Assembly (NCBI GenBank): GCA_028278025.1
Contig: JANQFE010000059.1
Location: forward strand, 1 to 39,991
Direction: 5' to 3'
Source of the DNA: Thermodesulfobacteriota bacterium
GTDB taxonomy: Bacteria > Desulfobacterota > WTBG01 > CAIYCZ01 > CAIRTM01
DNA length: 39,991 nt
Shown: positions 17,001-24,689 of the stretch, in pieces
Numbering within the stretch: position 1 is the stretch's first letter
Layout: every line of letters begins with the position of its first letter
Notes under the pieces: model-generated
What the model was told of the DNA's origin: nothing
Database searches by the model: none
What the model saw: only the letters and a program-made list of their open reading frames with translations
Made by a program: the position numbers and the translations under genes

Positions 17001-19739
17001 GCCCTTGTCAATAAAACAGTGTATGCCTATGACAACCGCGGCAGGCGTGTATCAGTTACGTACTCGCGAAGCAATGCTGTTGTATATGAATACGACAACA
17101 GGCACAACATTACGAAAATAACTCTAGTTCCCGTACAGTGTTCATCTGAACCTAATATTGTTGAAAAATTTGTGTATGAGCCTGTGTTCAGCTTTCTAGA
17201 CACCTATACTGATCCGAGGGATTATGAAACAAAATACTATTATGACGGCAGTGGTAACATGTACAGGGTCGAACAGCCCGAAGTCGACGGTGAGATACCC
17301 ACAACGCGCTTTACCTACAACGTGTATGGACAGGTAGAGACAATCACCGACCCTGAAGATGTTGAAACAAGATATGAATATGACCCGGCTACCAGTGATC
17401 TGCTCAAGGTAATTGTAGACAACGGCACTAATCTTGATGATTTAAATATCACAACCAGAATGGATTACGATTCCGTGGGCAATATCTGGCACAGGACTAA
17501 TCCCCGGGGGTATACCACTACTTTTGAATATGACAACCTCAGGCAACTTACCAAAATAACAGCTCCGGCTCCGTTCAGCTACGTTACAGAGTATGAATAT
17601 GATGATAATAGAAACCTTCAAAAGATTTCTCGGCAGGCAGACAATGCTTCAACACAGTGGCAGACGATAAAATACACATACACCCCTACAAATGAGCTTG
17701 AGACTGTAACAGATAACATGTCACAAGTCACCAGCTATGAATATGATCAAACAGACAGGCTTTGGAAAATCACCGATGCTAACACCCACACTACGCAGCG
17801 GCTATATTACGACAATGGACAACTAAGAAATATTATTGATGCTAAAGGTGATAACGCAACAGAGTATGGCTACACTGAAAACGGCAGGCTTGCATGGCTC
17901 AAAGATGGCAAGGGCAACACAACCACATATGAATACGATGACCACGATCGGCTGCGAAAGACCATTTATCCAGACGCATCCCTGTATGAGGAGTTCACTT
18001 ACGATAATGCTAGCAACATTACCCAGAAAAGATTACGTGATGGCCGGACAATCAGCTACAGCTATGATCCGTTGAACCGCCTTGACACAAAGATCTTGCC
18101 GGACCCCAAAATGATAACTTATGAATATGATCTGGTCAGCCGGCTTACTGATATCACGGATCCGCTTGGGACCATCCATCATGTTTATGATGATGCCGGT
18201 AGGGTTACAAGCGTTTCCTATCCGGATGGCAAGACTGTGGGCTACCAGTATGATGATGCGGGCAACCGTGTGCGCCTGACCTACCCTGATACTTCCTACA
18301 TAACCTACGAATATGATGGACTCAACCGCCTTACCCATATCTACGATCAGGGTACCACACAACTTGCCCACTACAGCTATGACCCCCTTTTACGCAGAAT
18401 TACAATGGGTTATGCCAATGGTACCGGCACCAGTTACAGCTATGACCGGGCAAACAACCTGCTTGAACTGCAGCATCAGTTTAATGGCACTAGCTTGGAT
18501 TTCTCATACAGCTATGACCCTGTAGGCAATCGGATAAGCACGGGCGTAAGTGATGATAACTGTGTCTACAATCCGCTTGCAGAAAGCATGAGCTACACCA
18601 GCAATGAGCTTAACCAATACACGTCAGTCGGGGGTATATCATATGTTTATAATACCAATGGCAATTTGACTTCAGATGGGACCAATACCTATACCTATGA
18701 CGCTGAAAATCAGCTTCTTACCGCAAACACCTCATCATACGGATATGATCCGCTGGGTCGCCGCATATCCAAAAACGTTGATAGCACAACCACAAAATAC
18801 CTCTATGATGATATTCATTCCATTTGTGAATATGATGGCAGTGATCAGCTGCTGAGAAAATACGTTTATGGCCCCGGTATTGATCAGCCCGTTTGCATGA
18901 TTTCTGGTGGTCAGACGTATTATTATCACTTTGATGGTTTGGGGAGTGTGATTGGATTGACTAATTCATCTGGCTCCTTGGTTGAATCATATAGCTATGA
19001 TGTATACGGTAATATCACAACACCATTATCAAGTGTGGGAAATCAATATTATTTCACTGGGCAGGGGTATGATTCTGAAACAGGTCTCTATCTTTACAAG
19101 TTGCGGTATTATTCACCAGAACTTGGGAGTTTTCTACAAACAGATCTTTTTGGATATAATACGGGTATAAATCTTTATGATTATGTGAATAATAATCCAA
19201 CGAATTTTATTGATCCTCTGGGATTTTGTAAAGAATATTTAAATATTGCTGGAATAGAACACACACTCGAAAATCTATTTCTTGGGAAAAGACAAACTTT
19301 AGTTGCTCCTTATGAGAAAACAGGTTCTATAACACTTGGTGTTTTAAAAGCTGCTCGCGAAGCAGTAGTTCCATTTTATACACCAGTAACAAAATCAGCA
19401 AGAGATCAGATATTTTATGAACTTGGCTATCAACGAGGAGCAAAGATTCCGTTGGTTGAGGTTCATAGCGGAGGAGCTTATATTCCTCCTAAATTGCTAG
19501 CTAGTGGTGATATAGGAAGTATTAATACTTTAAAAATATATGGTAATAATTTATTAGTTCCTGGCCGTCGAATTTTTCGTAGTTTAGGTGTCAAAAATGT
19601 AATCTATAATGCACGGTTACCAGAAATTTCAGACCCTCATACAATTTTAAGCCATAGTCCTGGCTATGATTTATATACACAAGACCGTTGGGGTTATAAT
19701 GAAACCATTGTAACTATTGAATGGAGATATTCATTTTAA
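14016..19739 (+). CDS. Secreted RHS/YD-repeat protein with variable C-terminal tip
   Basis: A 1907-residue surface or secreted protein. ATG 14016 is preferred because CAGGGAGA lies just upstream. An N-terminal membrane or signal segment (about 12-30) is followed by a transglutaminase-like domain (about 35-230) with GNDFDQTSLFIALMREAG and DHVWAKA. The usual catalytic Cys is absent from the first motif. A DUF6531-type entry domain follows (DPVDAISGDYYY, about 670-735), then many YD repeats (about 850-1560) and the RHS core, ending DYVNNNPTNFIDPLGF near 1737. The last 170 residues (from 19227) form a distinct AT-rich tip with HSGG, SDPHT and ILSHS motifs, suggestive of an alpha/beta-hydrolase triad. 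RHS shells commonly encapsulate and deliver such tips. No immunity gene is evident downstream. Confidence 0.9.
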   Translation: MIQHTLRPRGTKVKSWIVFIFVLMVFIISPGINSQSAQISPGYKNAHAPTVSPKDAWEILQKRVPFPVKILARVGSATESTPEIQELARGLKNDPELIYLFVLNHIDYLPIYGSVKGAAMTLLDRKGNDFDQTSLFIALMREAGYTANYVYGQIRLTPAEISNWLGSGTDPDVVSMLLGSAGIPATIWTYPSGELAQVDLDHVWAKATIDSTDYVFDVSYKPYTYTAGIDLATALQYNQTTFINHALQGATVDPDYVQNINTANIRNDLSTYSMNLVDYITTNMFDAGLSDVIGGREIVKTDSMTLQTTLPYQLAVYAEWTDIPAGYCTTLRIQHLGIDETFDSAEIYGKRLTIFYNVSDQPELRLDGTLVATGSAVTPGTYNDITLSVDHPYAYLSGTYGDETFTTQIKAGGSYFVVNNWFGSARNIIEKHRKQLKQNEDAGGADSSEPVLGESLAMIAFSWLSETFQADHIIDRIANTITIHHHTIGFAGQNESPYVDIPLSFVSVISKDNSQEKEDAAFAVQAGIGSAFEWGVIEQLQPFGAVSTVKLMNISNNNSDKIFDADNSTYWSLVKPQLVNYSAYEYAQVEAYINAGCRLTLPQDGDLNEGDWYGIGFISWCDDGTGGSRIGHIIGGGLKGGYGTEQWSLWNYFQNVYDGLLSAVPVSERDTMQDPVDAISGDYYYSHDDLSVGSGKFPFRLTFSRLYNSAGRLEDGPLGCGWTHNFDVSATRGSDGFQGLGADSPIDAAPAIAEIYTALDLFSSSMSNDCTVVVTLSHKWFMDQLIDKVVTVTIARDTYQFVELPDGSFNPPPTSADILSVEPDSTFLLSRKYGISLDFGIDGKIATWSDPHNTVQFQYAGDKLDRVSNAFTRYLQFAYLGDRISSVIDSSGRSISYGYDGLGTLTTFTNAESKVSTFAYDSSKRLEKIFYPKDQINPFVLNAYDSLDRVKQQTNARGYTYSFYYSYYRTEEEDPLGYSHIRFFDDLHHLTAEEDALVNKTVYAYDNRGRRVSVTYSRSNAVVYEYDNRHNITKITLVPVQCSSEPNIVEKFVYEPVFSFLDTYTDPRDYETKYYYDGSGNMYRVEQPEVDGEIPTTRFTYNVYGQVETITDPEDVETRYEYDPATSDLLKVIVDNGTNLDDLNITTRMDYDSVGNIWHRTNPRGYTTTFEYDNLRQLTKITAPAPFSYVTEYEYDDNRNLQKISRQADNASTQWQTIKYTYTPTNELETVTDNMSQVTSYEYDQTDRLWKITDANTHTTQRLYYDNGQLRNIIDAKGDNATEYGYTENGRLAWLKDGKGNTTTYEYDDHDRLRKTIYPDASLYEEFTYDNASNITQKRLRDGRTISYSYDPLNRLDTKILPDPKMITYEYDLVSRLTDITDPLGTIHHVYDDAGRVTSVSYPDGKTVGYQYDDAGNRVRLTYPDTSYITYEYDGLNRLTHIYDQGTTQLAHYSYDPLLRRITMGYANGTGTSYSYDRANNLLELQHQFNGTSLDFSYSYDPVGNRISTGVSDDNCVYNPLAESMSYTSNELNQYTSVGGISYVYNTNGNLTSDGTNTYTYDAENQLLTANTSSYGYDPLGRRISKNVDSTTTKYLYDDIHSICEYDGSDQLLRKYVYGPGIDQPVCMISGGQTYYYHFDGLGSVIGLTNSSGSLVESYSYDVYGNITTPLSSVGNQYYFTGQGYDSETGLYLYKLRYYSPELGSFLQTDLFGYNTGINLYDYVNNNPTNFIDPLGFCKEYLNIAGIEHTLENLFLGKRQTLVAPYEKTGSITLGVLKAAREAVVPFYTPVTKSARDQIFYELGYQRGAKIPLVEVHSGGAYIPPKLLASGDIGSINTLKIYGNNLLVPGRRIFRSLGVKNVIYNARLPEISDPHTILSHSPGYDLYTQDRWGYNETIVTIEWRYSF

Positions 19740-19889
19740 ACCAAAATTTTTAAAAAGGTAACCTGGGGCAGAATAAAAACTTTCTCAAAATTGAAGAATT
19801 AAAAAAATCATCAGGGTAATGTAATGGTAAGAGCATAAGAAATTATTTAAAATTATGTGACGTATAAATACATTAACAGGAGAAGCAAA

Positions 19890-20699
19890 ATGAGCAAAGG
19901 TTCAAAAGAAAAATTTTTCTTTAAGCCTGGATTATACGTAAATCTATCTCCCATCATTTTCTGTCTATTAATAATTTTATTATGTTCATATTCTCATGCC
20001 TTCCAGGTAAACTATAAATATGATGAAATCAATCAGTTGACCAGGGTGGATTACGATTACGGTATAAGAATTGAGTATGAATATGATGCTGCCGGCAACA
20101 GGGAAAATCATACTATTTCCAGGTTTCCTGATACGGATGGTGACGGCATGCATGATAATTTTGACCCGTGCACTGATACGGATACCGATGGGTACGGCAA
20201 CCCAGGATTCCCTGACAGTGTTTGTTCCGAAGACAACTGTCCCGATAACTGTAACTCAGAGCAGCTTGATGCAGACGGAGACGGTGAGGGGGATGTGTGT
20301 GATTCGACCCCGGGGTGCGGGGGGTGCGGCACGCCACTGTGTGAGGTGGAATGTGATGTTGATACTGATGGTGATGGCATACCAGATTCTACGGATAACT
20401 GCCCGACAATATCCAATCCCGGCCAGGAAGATTATGATGGTGATGGCACAGGTGATGTGTGCGATACGTGCCCGTATGATGCTGCCAATGATGCAGATGG
20501 TGATGGGATATGTGCCTGCGTGTCTGCTGCCTGCGACAATCCCTGCACAGCCGGGGAAACCTCAGGCTGCGATGACAACTGTCCTGATGATTGCAACCTG
20601 CAGCAGCTTGATGCAGATGGTGACGGTGTGGGAGATGTGTGTGATCCGACCCCGGGCTGCGGGGGGTGCGGCACGCCTGCATGTGACCCGGGGTGTTAA
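19890..20699 (+). CDS. Secreted YD-repeat and thrombospondin type 3 repeat protein
   Basis: A 269-residue secreted protein. ATG 19890 is chosen because AGGAGA lies just upstream; an in-frame GTG at 19857 lacks such a site. Signal peptide (about 18-38, likely cut after SHA), then a single YD repeat ending IEYEYDAAGNRENH that matches the RHS gene next door. The rest is a run of thrombospondin type 3 repeats rich in DTDGDG, DNCPD and DADGDG, which bind calcium in known proteins. An internal duplication puts the block ending PGCGGCGTP in two places (DNA near 20309 and 20651). It probably forms a Ca-stabilised extracellular rod. It lies 150 bases after the RHS gene and 15 bases before the next gene, suggesting one operon. 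Confidence 0.78.
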   Translation: MSKGSKEKFFFKPGLYVNLSPIIFCLLIILLCSYSHAFQVNYKYDEINQLTRVDYDYGIRIEYEYDAAGNRENHTISRFPDTDGDGMHDNFDPCTDTDTDGYGNPGFPDSVCSEDNCPDNCNSEQLDADGDGEGDVCDSTPGCGGCGTPLCEVECDVDTDGDGIPDSTDNCPTISNPGQEDYDGDGTGDVCDTCPYDAANDADGDGICACVSAACDNPCTAGETSGCDDNCPDDCNLQQLDADGDGVGDVCDPTPGCGGCGTPACDPGC

Positions 20700-20714
20700 A
20701 ATCAGGAGAACCAG

Positions 20715-21617
20715 ATGAAAAAGAAACAATTTCTTTCTTTTATAATTTGTCTTTTCATTAGTACAACGGGGCTTGAAAATGCCATCTGTTTTTCCGCCGA
20801 AGAACCTGAACAGCTGCAGATTATTTGCAATGCGGGATTGCTCACGATTAAGGCAGTGCAGGTAAAACCTGAAGATCTTTTCATAAAGCTGGGTAGGGAG
20901 TGCAATATAGATATTATCTCCCACGGAGATGTTTTTCCCGACCAAGAGGTCAGCGTGCATTTTGAAGATAAGCCCGTAAAGAAAGGTGTTAAAACACTGG
21001 TGCAGACCTGTGCCATTAAGAACTACCTCATGGATTTTCAGCGGGATAGCGAGAGTTCCTTACGCCTTGCAAAAGTCGACCTTTTTACAAGCGGAAGCGG
21101 CCAGAGAATATTTTCCCGGGCACAGGATGCACTTCCAAGGAAATTTACCAAAGAAGAAAGTATCCGTTCAGAAACAGAAACACGGCCATCGGATGCTGAC
21201 AGCCGTATCAAGGCAGAGATAAAACGCAGGAGATCTTTTACAGCCACATCAGATTTCAGGTGGGACGGGTCGGCACCCATAGCTTTTCCTGAATTTAAAG
21301 GGGCACTTCCCTATGAACAAAGCACCCATGAGTGGGATGAATCTGCCAAGTCGTTTTCAGAGCAGACGATGGATTTAGTGCCTCCTGCAGTCAGGGATAT
21401 TGTAGCGGAGCTGATTATTACCACGAGTGACGACATAGCACGGGAACGCGGCGCAGACATAATTACCCAGGAAATATCCTCAGTGGCTCTCATCAGGATC
21501 GGCAAGCGTTTTAACCTTCCACCGAACGTGATGAAAAATATGCCCAGGAAAACGGATGACTTTTCAAAAGGAAGAATCTCTATAGAACCGGAGCATCTTG
21601 AAAAACAATATCACTAA
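20715..21617 (+). CDS. Secreted protein with secretin/TonB-like N-terminal (STN-like) domain
   Basis: A 300-residue exported protein of unknown function. A signal peptide (about 5-27) is followed by a region (about 40-105) resembling the short secretin/TonB N-terminal domain, with LTIKAVQVKPEDLFIKLG, VSVHFEDKPVKKGVKTL and a Cys pair (residues 38 and 95) that could form a disulfide. The remaining 190 residues are charged, low in hydrophobics and unrecognised. It has a good ribosome binding site (AGGAGA) and lies 15 bases after the YD/TSP3 gene. There is no secretin pore domain, so it is not a full secretin. It may help localise the RHS protein, but that is inferred only from position. Confidence 0.6.
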   Translation: MKKKQFLSFIICLFISTTGLENAICFSAEEPEQLQIICNAGLLTIKAVQVKPEDLFIKLGRECNIDIISHGDVFPDQEVSVHFEDKPVKKGVKTLVQTCAIKNYLMDFQRDSESSLRLAKVDLFTSGSGQRIFSRAQDALPRKFTKEESIRSETETRPSDADSRIKAEIKRRRSFTATSDFRWDGSAPIAFPEFKGALPYEQSTHEWDESAKSFSEQTMDLVPPAVRDIVAELIITTSDDIARERGADIITQEISSVALIRIGKRFNLPPNVMKNMPRKTDDFSKGRISIEPEHLEKQYH

Positions 21618-21732
21618 TTACAGGAGAAAAGAGCTATCGGAGTTTTTTTTGAAAATGTTATATGAATGATCATTTTTATGTTGGGAAATTCTCAATTCTT
21701 TTGTAGAGCTTACAAGATGATCTATTGTTTAA

Positions 21733-21761
21733 TTGACAGGAATAATTGACTTTATTATATG
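21733..21761 (+). promoter_or_regulatory. Possible promoter of a small RNA unit
   Basis: TTGACA (21733-21738) is followed after 17 bases by TATATG (21756-21761). It lies shortly before a set of hairpins ending in a terminator and has no reading frame directly after it. Confidence 0.4.
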
Positions 21762-21767
21762 ACAGTG

Positions 21768-21946
21768 GGTACTAAATAAATACTGCTTTGCTTGGGGGTA
21801 CTGCAAAGCGGTTATTTCACTATATAAACTTCAACATATAAAGTGTAATGCATACGACTAAAGCCATACGTACGTTGCTGTGCATTAATCTTGGTGCATA
21901 TAAATAGCCGAACCGCCTGCAGGATTAAGGTGGTTTGGCTTTTTCT
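21768..21946 (+). ncRNA. Candidate structured small RNA or leader RNA
   Basis: This coding-free stretch contains GCTTTGC/GCAAAGC (21785-21791 with 21803-21809), TAATGCA/TGCATTA (21846-21852 with 21881-21887) and a 13-bp terminator stem (21906-21940), with a sigma70-like promoter just before it. The unit would give an RNA of about 175 bases. It does not fit any riboswitch or 6S RNA layout that I can recognise. It could instead be the structured 3' end of the operon upstream. Confidence 0.4.
21906..21944 (+). terminator. Strong intrinsic terminator
   Basis: AGCCGAACCGCCT pairs with AGGTGGTTTGGCT over all 13 positions (two G-U pairs) around a 9-base loop, followed by TTTTTC. It lies about 290 bases after the STN-like gene. 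Confidence 0.85.
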
Positions 21947-21974
21947 GTTTTAAGAGGAAGAAGAGAACAAAAAA

Positions 21975-22016
21975 AGACCCGATAGGCCGTAGCTCCACAC
22001 TATTCCTATCGGGTCT
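21975..22016 (-). terminator. 12-bp hairpin, terminator-like on the minus strand
   Basis: AGACCCGATAGG and CCTATCGGGTCT form a perfect 12-bp stem with an 18-base loop. An A tract precedes it, so the minus-strand transcript would read stem then UUUUUUUGUU, a proper intrinsic terminator. No minus-strand gene is seen to its right until the remnant at 24690-24860. Confidence 0.55.
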
Positions 22017-22029
22017 CGCCCAGAACACA

Positions 22030-22065
22030 CTGACAGTAGAAAAGGACACTGCCTTTTTGTGTCAG
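22030..22065 (+). other. Two-tier hairpin upstream of the DUF11/HYR gene
   Basis: CTGACA and TGTCAG close an outer stem, and AAAAGG-ACACTG-CCTTTT forms an inner one. It lies about 170 bases before the ATG at 22239. With the mini-ORFs at 22114 and 22151 it could be a leader control region. Nothing else is recognised in 22066-22113. Confidence 0.35.
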
Positions 22066-22150
22066 GTGCGGATTTTATATATTTTAACATTCTTAAAGAA
22101 TGAAGTCAAAAAATGAAAGGAGGTGAGTAAATTAATTTCTTGACCAGTTC

Positions 22151-22204
22151 ATGAAAGGGGGTGATTTTCTGCTTAATCTATCTTTAGTAATACACAACAT
22201 CTAA
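22151..22204 (+). CDS. Possible 17-codon leader mini-ORF
   Basis: ATG AAA GGG GGT GAT opens a 17-codon frame ending TAA at 22202-22204, reading MKGGDFLLNLSLVIHNI. Just upstream, ATGAAAGGAGGTGAGTAA (22114-22131) encodes MKGGE and repeats the same ATGAAAGG-GGTGA pattern. Both contain strong anti-16S-complementary words inside the frame, but neither has a clear ribosome binding site before it. They may be leader peptides, or merely ribosome-binding decoys. Confidence 0.2.
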   Translation: MKGGDFLLNLSLVIHNI

Positions 22205-22238
22205 GCTTTGCAAAGTATTATTTTTAAGGGAGAAAAAA

Positions 22239-24623
22239 ATGAGAAAACATTTTTTTAGAAGATCTTTTACAATTTATATATTTGCATTGTGTGCCCTTGC
22301 AATTTTTCTGATTGGAAACACATTCGCAAAATCAGTATATTTGTCAGCGGATCACCACACCGGGGAGTTTGACGCCTGGAACATAAATCCTGATGGTACC
22401 GTAACTTACCAGGCAACCTATAACCTAAATTATGCAACCGATCCCGCAGGTATCGGAATCGATGTAATGAATGGGGGAAATGATCCACTTATGTTTGTTT
22501 CTACTGAGGGTATTGGCGGAATTGAGGTGATCAATCCAGTTACCCTCCAGTACCACGGAGTTGCACCCGGGCCAGTAAACATGGGCGGTGTTGACGTGGA
22601 CGACATCAACAATATCCTCTTTGCTATACAAAGAGGCACAAGCGGTTTCGGAGGTAGTGGTACCAGCGAGCTCTACATATATACTTACAACGATGATGGC
22701 TCTGGCATTACCCAACAAGCACATATAACTGTGCCGAATCACGGTTATGGCATGGGCCTGGCGTTCGATGACCTCAGAGACGTGCTTTGGATTGGGGACA
22801 TTCAATACTCGATGGTAAAGGCTTATCGACCAGATAACCCTGCCTGGACTGCTATCTCCGAAGATACAAGTTTATCTTTCAACGTCAGCCATCAGCCTGT
22901 GGATATTGCTGTAGATAGGAAGCGAAACATAGTTTACACCGGTGGTGCTTGGCTTGGGTCAACGCTCCTCACTAAATTTGACGTTAATGCAGGAATAGAG
23001 TCATCTGTTGATACCGGATTTGGCATTATGGGATTAACCGTCGATGAAAGCACCGGTTATGTTTATGTGACCCGTGGGGGATCTTATGGTTCAGGCGGCG
23101 GTGAGATACAAGTTTGGGATTGCAGCACAAGCCCTTTTACTTTGATCCAGGATACCCCTGATATCGGTAATCCTGCCGGAATAGCCATAGGGAATGTCAG
23201 TTATAACCCAATGAACCTGGCGAAAAATGATACTATTCAAGGTTACGGGGTTCATATAGGGCAAACCTTTACCTATGAGATTACCTATGACAACCAGGAT
23301 AATGTTTTTGATATAACCAATGTTACAGTGGTGGATACCTTACCCGCAGAACTTGATTATGTGTCCTCAACACCGGCGGGTGTATATGACGCTGTGGCAC
23401 ACACCGTTACCTGGGATATTGGTGCCCTCCCAGCAGGAGACCCAGGGGGATTGATTGAATTAGTCGTAAGAGTGAATCAAAACGCGGTTGGAGCAAGTAC
23501 AATTTACAACTATTGTACGATCGATAGTGATCAGACTCCTCCGACAACCGAAGAGGGTAAGGACCCTGACAACCCGGAACCCGGTGAACCTGGAACCTAT
23601 ATTGTTCCCAACCGGCCGCCCGTTGCCGTTTGCCAGAATGTGACAGTGATGAACGAGCCCGGTGAGTGTTCCGCTGATGCTTCCGTGGATGCGGGGTCGT
23701 ATGATCCAGATGGAGATCCGATCGTTATCGTGCAGACACCGGCAGGGCCATACCCAGTTGGCACCACAGAAGTTACGCTTACCGTAACTGACGACAAAGG
23801 ATTATCTGACAATTGTACAGCCACTGTGACGGTTGAAGACAAAGAGGCCCCGGTGATTACAGCCGATTTGGTACCAGTCTCAGGTAGTGAGGATGATGAT
23901 TCCGATGATGACTCTGATGACGAGGATGGAAGGTACAAATTAGAGTTCAGTGCAACGGACAACTGCGAGGGAAACTTACAATTAAAAGCCTTCATTAAAG
24001 TCTGCGGGGAAAAAGTGCCTGTAGCTAACGGGCAAGAAATTGAGATAGAGCAAGACGACGATTGCGAGATCGAATGGGATGATGGAATGCTCGAAATAGA
24101 AGCACAGAACCTATGCCTGGAAATCAAGGCTAAAGACCAATACGGAAATAAGAGCACCGTTACGGTTTGTCCTCTTTCCACAACAGGTGGTGACGATGAT
24201 AGTGATGACGATCAACCACCACAATTTGTCTTTGGACCGGTAAGGGTTTATCCTCTGGGCAGCCTGTCGCAAGATGAAAACAATCCCTCTATGGTAGAAC
24301 CAGTATATGCTTCAGTCGGCTGGGTATATGAGGATGAGATGATCCCCAAAGAGTTCAAATGGCAGTACCGAACCTGTGGAACTACTGAATGGATTGAGCA
24401 AAAAGCAAGCCACTGGGGGTGGATAGATGCAGCTGTAACAGATTTCAGCTTATTTCTCTCCGGTGATGGACCCTATGAATTCAGGGGAAAAATGATCGAC
24501 AATGCGGATCAGACAAACCATTCTCCGGTTTTCTATATTAAGATGAGCGAAGTATCACCGGAGCCGTCTGGAAACAAACTAAAGTCTTTTATCTCAGCAG
24601 CAGAGGAGATGAAAAAAAAATAA
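22239..24623 (+). CDS. Secreted multidomain protein with DUF11 and HYR domains
   Basis: A 794-residue exported protein with a signal peptide (about 9-31). Residues about 35-325 look like a beta-propeller (repeated DDL..VLWIGD-like and DRKRNIVYTGG segments). A DUF11 domain follows (about 330-440, with TFTYEITYDNQ and VVDTLPAELDYV), then a HYR-like immunoglobulin-fold domain (about 455-545, with AVCQNVTV and GTTEVTLTVTDDKG). The tail includes two Asp/Ser-rich linkers (DDDSDDDSDDEDG, GDDDSDDDQPP) and a beta-rich C-terminal region. No sortase, PEP-CTERM or autotransporter signal is seen. It is probably an adhesive or matrix surface protein. The start has AAGGGAGAAA upstream. A terminator follows directly, so it is a single-gene unit. 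Confidence 0.83.
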   Translation: MRKHFFRRSFTIYIFALCALAIFLIGNTFAKSVYLSADHHTGEFDAWNINPDGTVTYQATYNLNYATDPAGIGIDVMNGGNDPLMFVSTEGIGGIEVINPVTLQYHGVAPGPVNMGGVDVDDINNILFAIQRGTSGFGGSGTSELYIYTYNDDGSGITQQAHITVPNHGYGMGLAFDDLRDVLWIGDIQYSMVKAYRPDNPAWTAISEDTSLSFNVSHQPVDIAVDRKRNIVYTGGAWLGSTLLTKFDVNAGIESSVDTGFGIMGLTVDESTGYVYVTRGGSYGSGGGEIQVWDCSTSPFTLIQDTPDIGNPAGIAIGNVSYNPMNLAKNDTIQGYGVHIGQTFTYEITYDNQDNVFDITNVTVVDTLPAELDYVSSTPAGVYDAVAHTVTWDIGALPAGDPGGLIELVVRVNQNAVGASTIYNYCTIDSDQTPPTTEEGKDPDNPEPGEPGTYIVPNRPPVAVCQNVTVMNEPGECSADASVDAGSYDPDGDPIVIVQTPAGPYPVGTTEVTLTVTDDKGLSDNCTATVTVEDKEAPVITADLVPVSGSEDDDSDDDSDDEDGRYKLEFSATDNCEGNLQLKAFIKVCGEKVPVANGQEIEIEQDDDCEIEWDDGMLEIEAQNLCLEIKAKDQYGNKSTVTVCPLSTTGGDDDSDDDQPPQFVFGPVRVYPLGSLSQDENNPSMVEPVYASVGWVYEDEMIPKEFKWQYRTCGTTEWIEQKASHWGWIDAAVTDFSLFLSGDGPYEFRGKMIDNADQTNHSPVFYIKMSEVSPEPSGNKLKSFISAAEEMKKK

Positions 24624-24649
24624 ACTGATTTTGTTACTATTGAATTGTA

Positions 24650-24685
24650 GGCAGGAGTTATCACCGGCTCCTGCCTTGTTGTTTT
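24650..24685 (+). terminator. Intrinsic terminator after the DUF11/HYR gene
   Basis: GGCAGGAG (24650-24657) and CTCCTGCC (24668-24675) form a perfect 8-bp stem with a 10-base loop, followed by TTGTTGTTTT, 27 bases after the stop codon. Confidence 0.88.
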
Positions 24686-24689
24686 AAAA

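Noticed and set aside
16560..18700. CRISPR-like or tandem repeat array
   Set aside because: The periodic signal is the coding pattern of YD repeats in the RHS gene, with no spacer-repeat structure.
20108..20682. Long opposite-strand and alternate-frame open frames over the TSP3 gene
   Set aside because: They are shadows of the low-complexity Asp/Gly/Cys codon pattern and have no ribosome binding sites or family features.
21783..21944. Cyclic di-GMP (GEMM) riboswitch
   Set aside because: Words such as GCAAAGC and ATAGCCG recall the motif, but the three-way junction and the tetraloop-receptor arrangement cannot be assembled.
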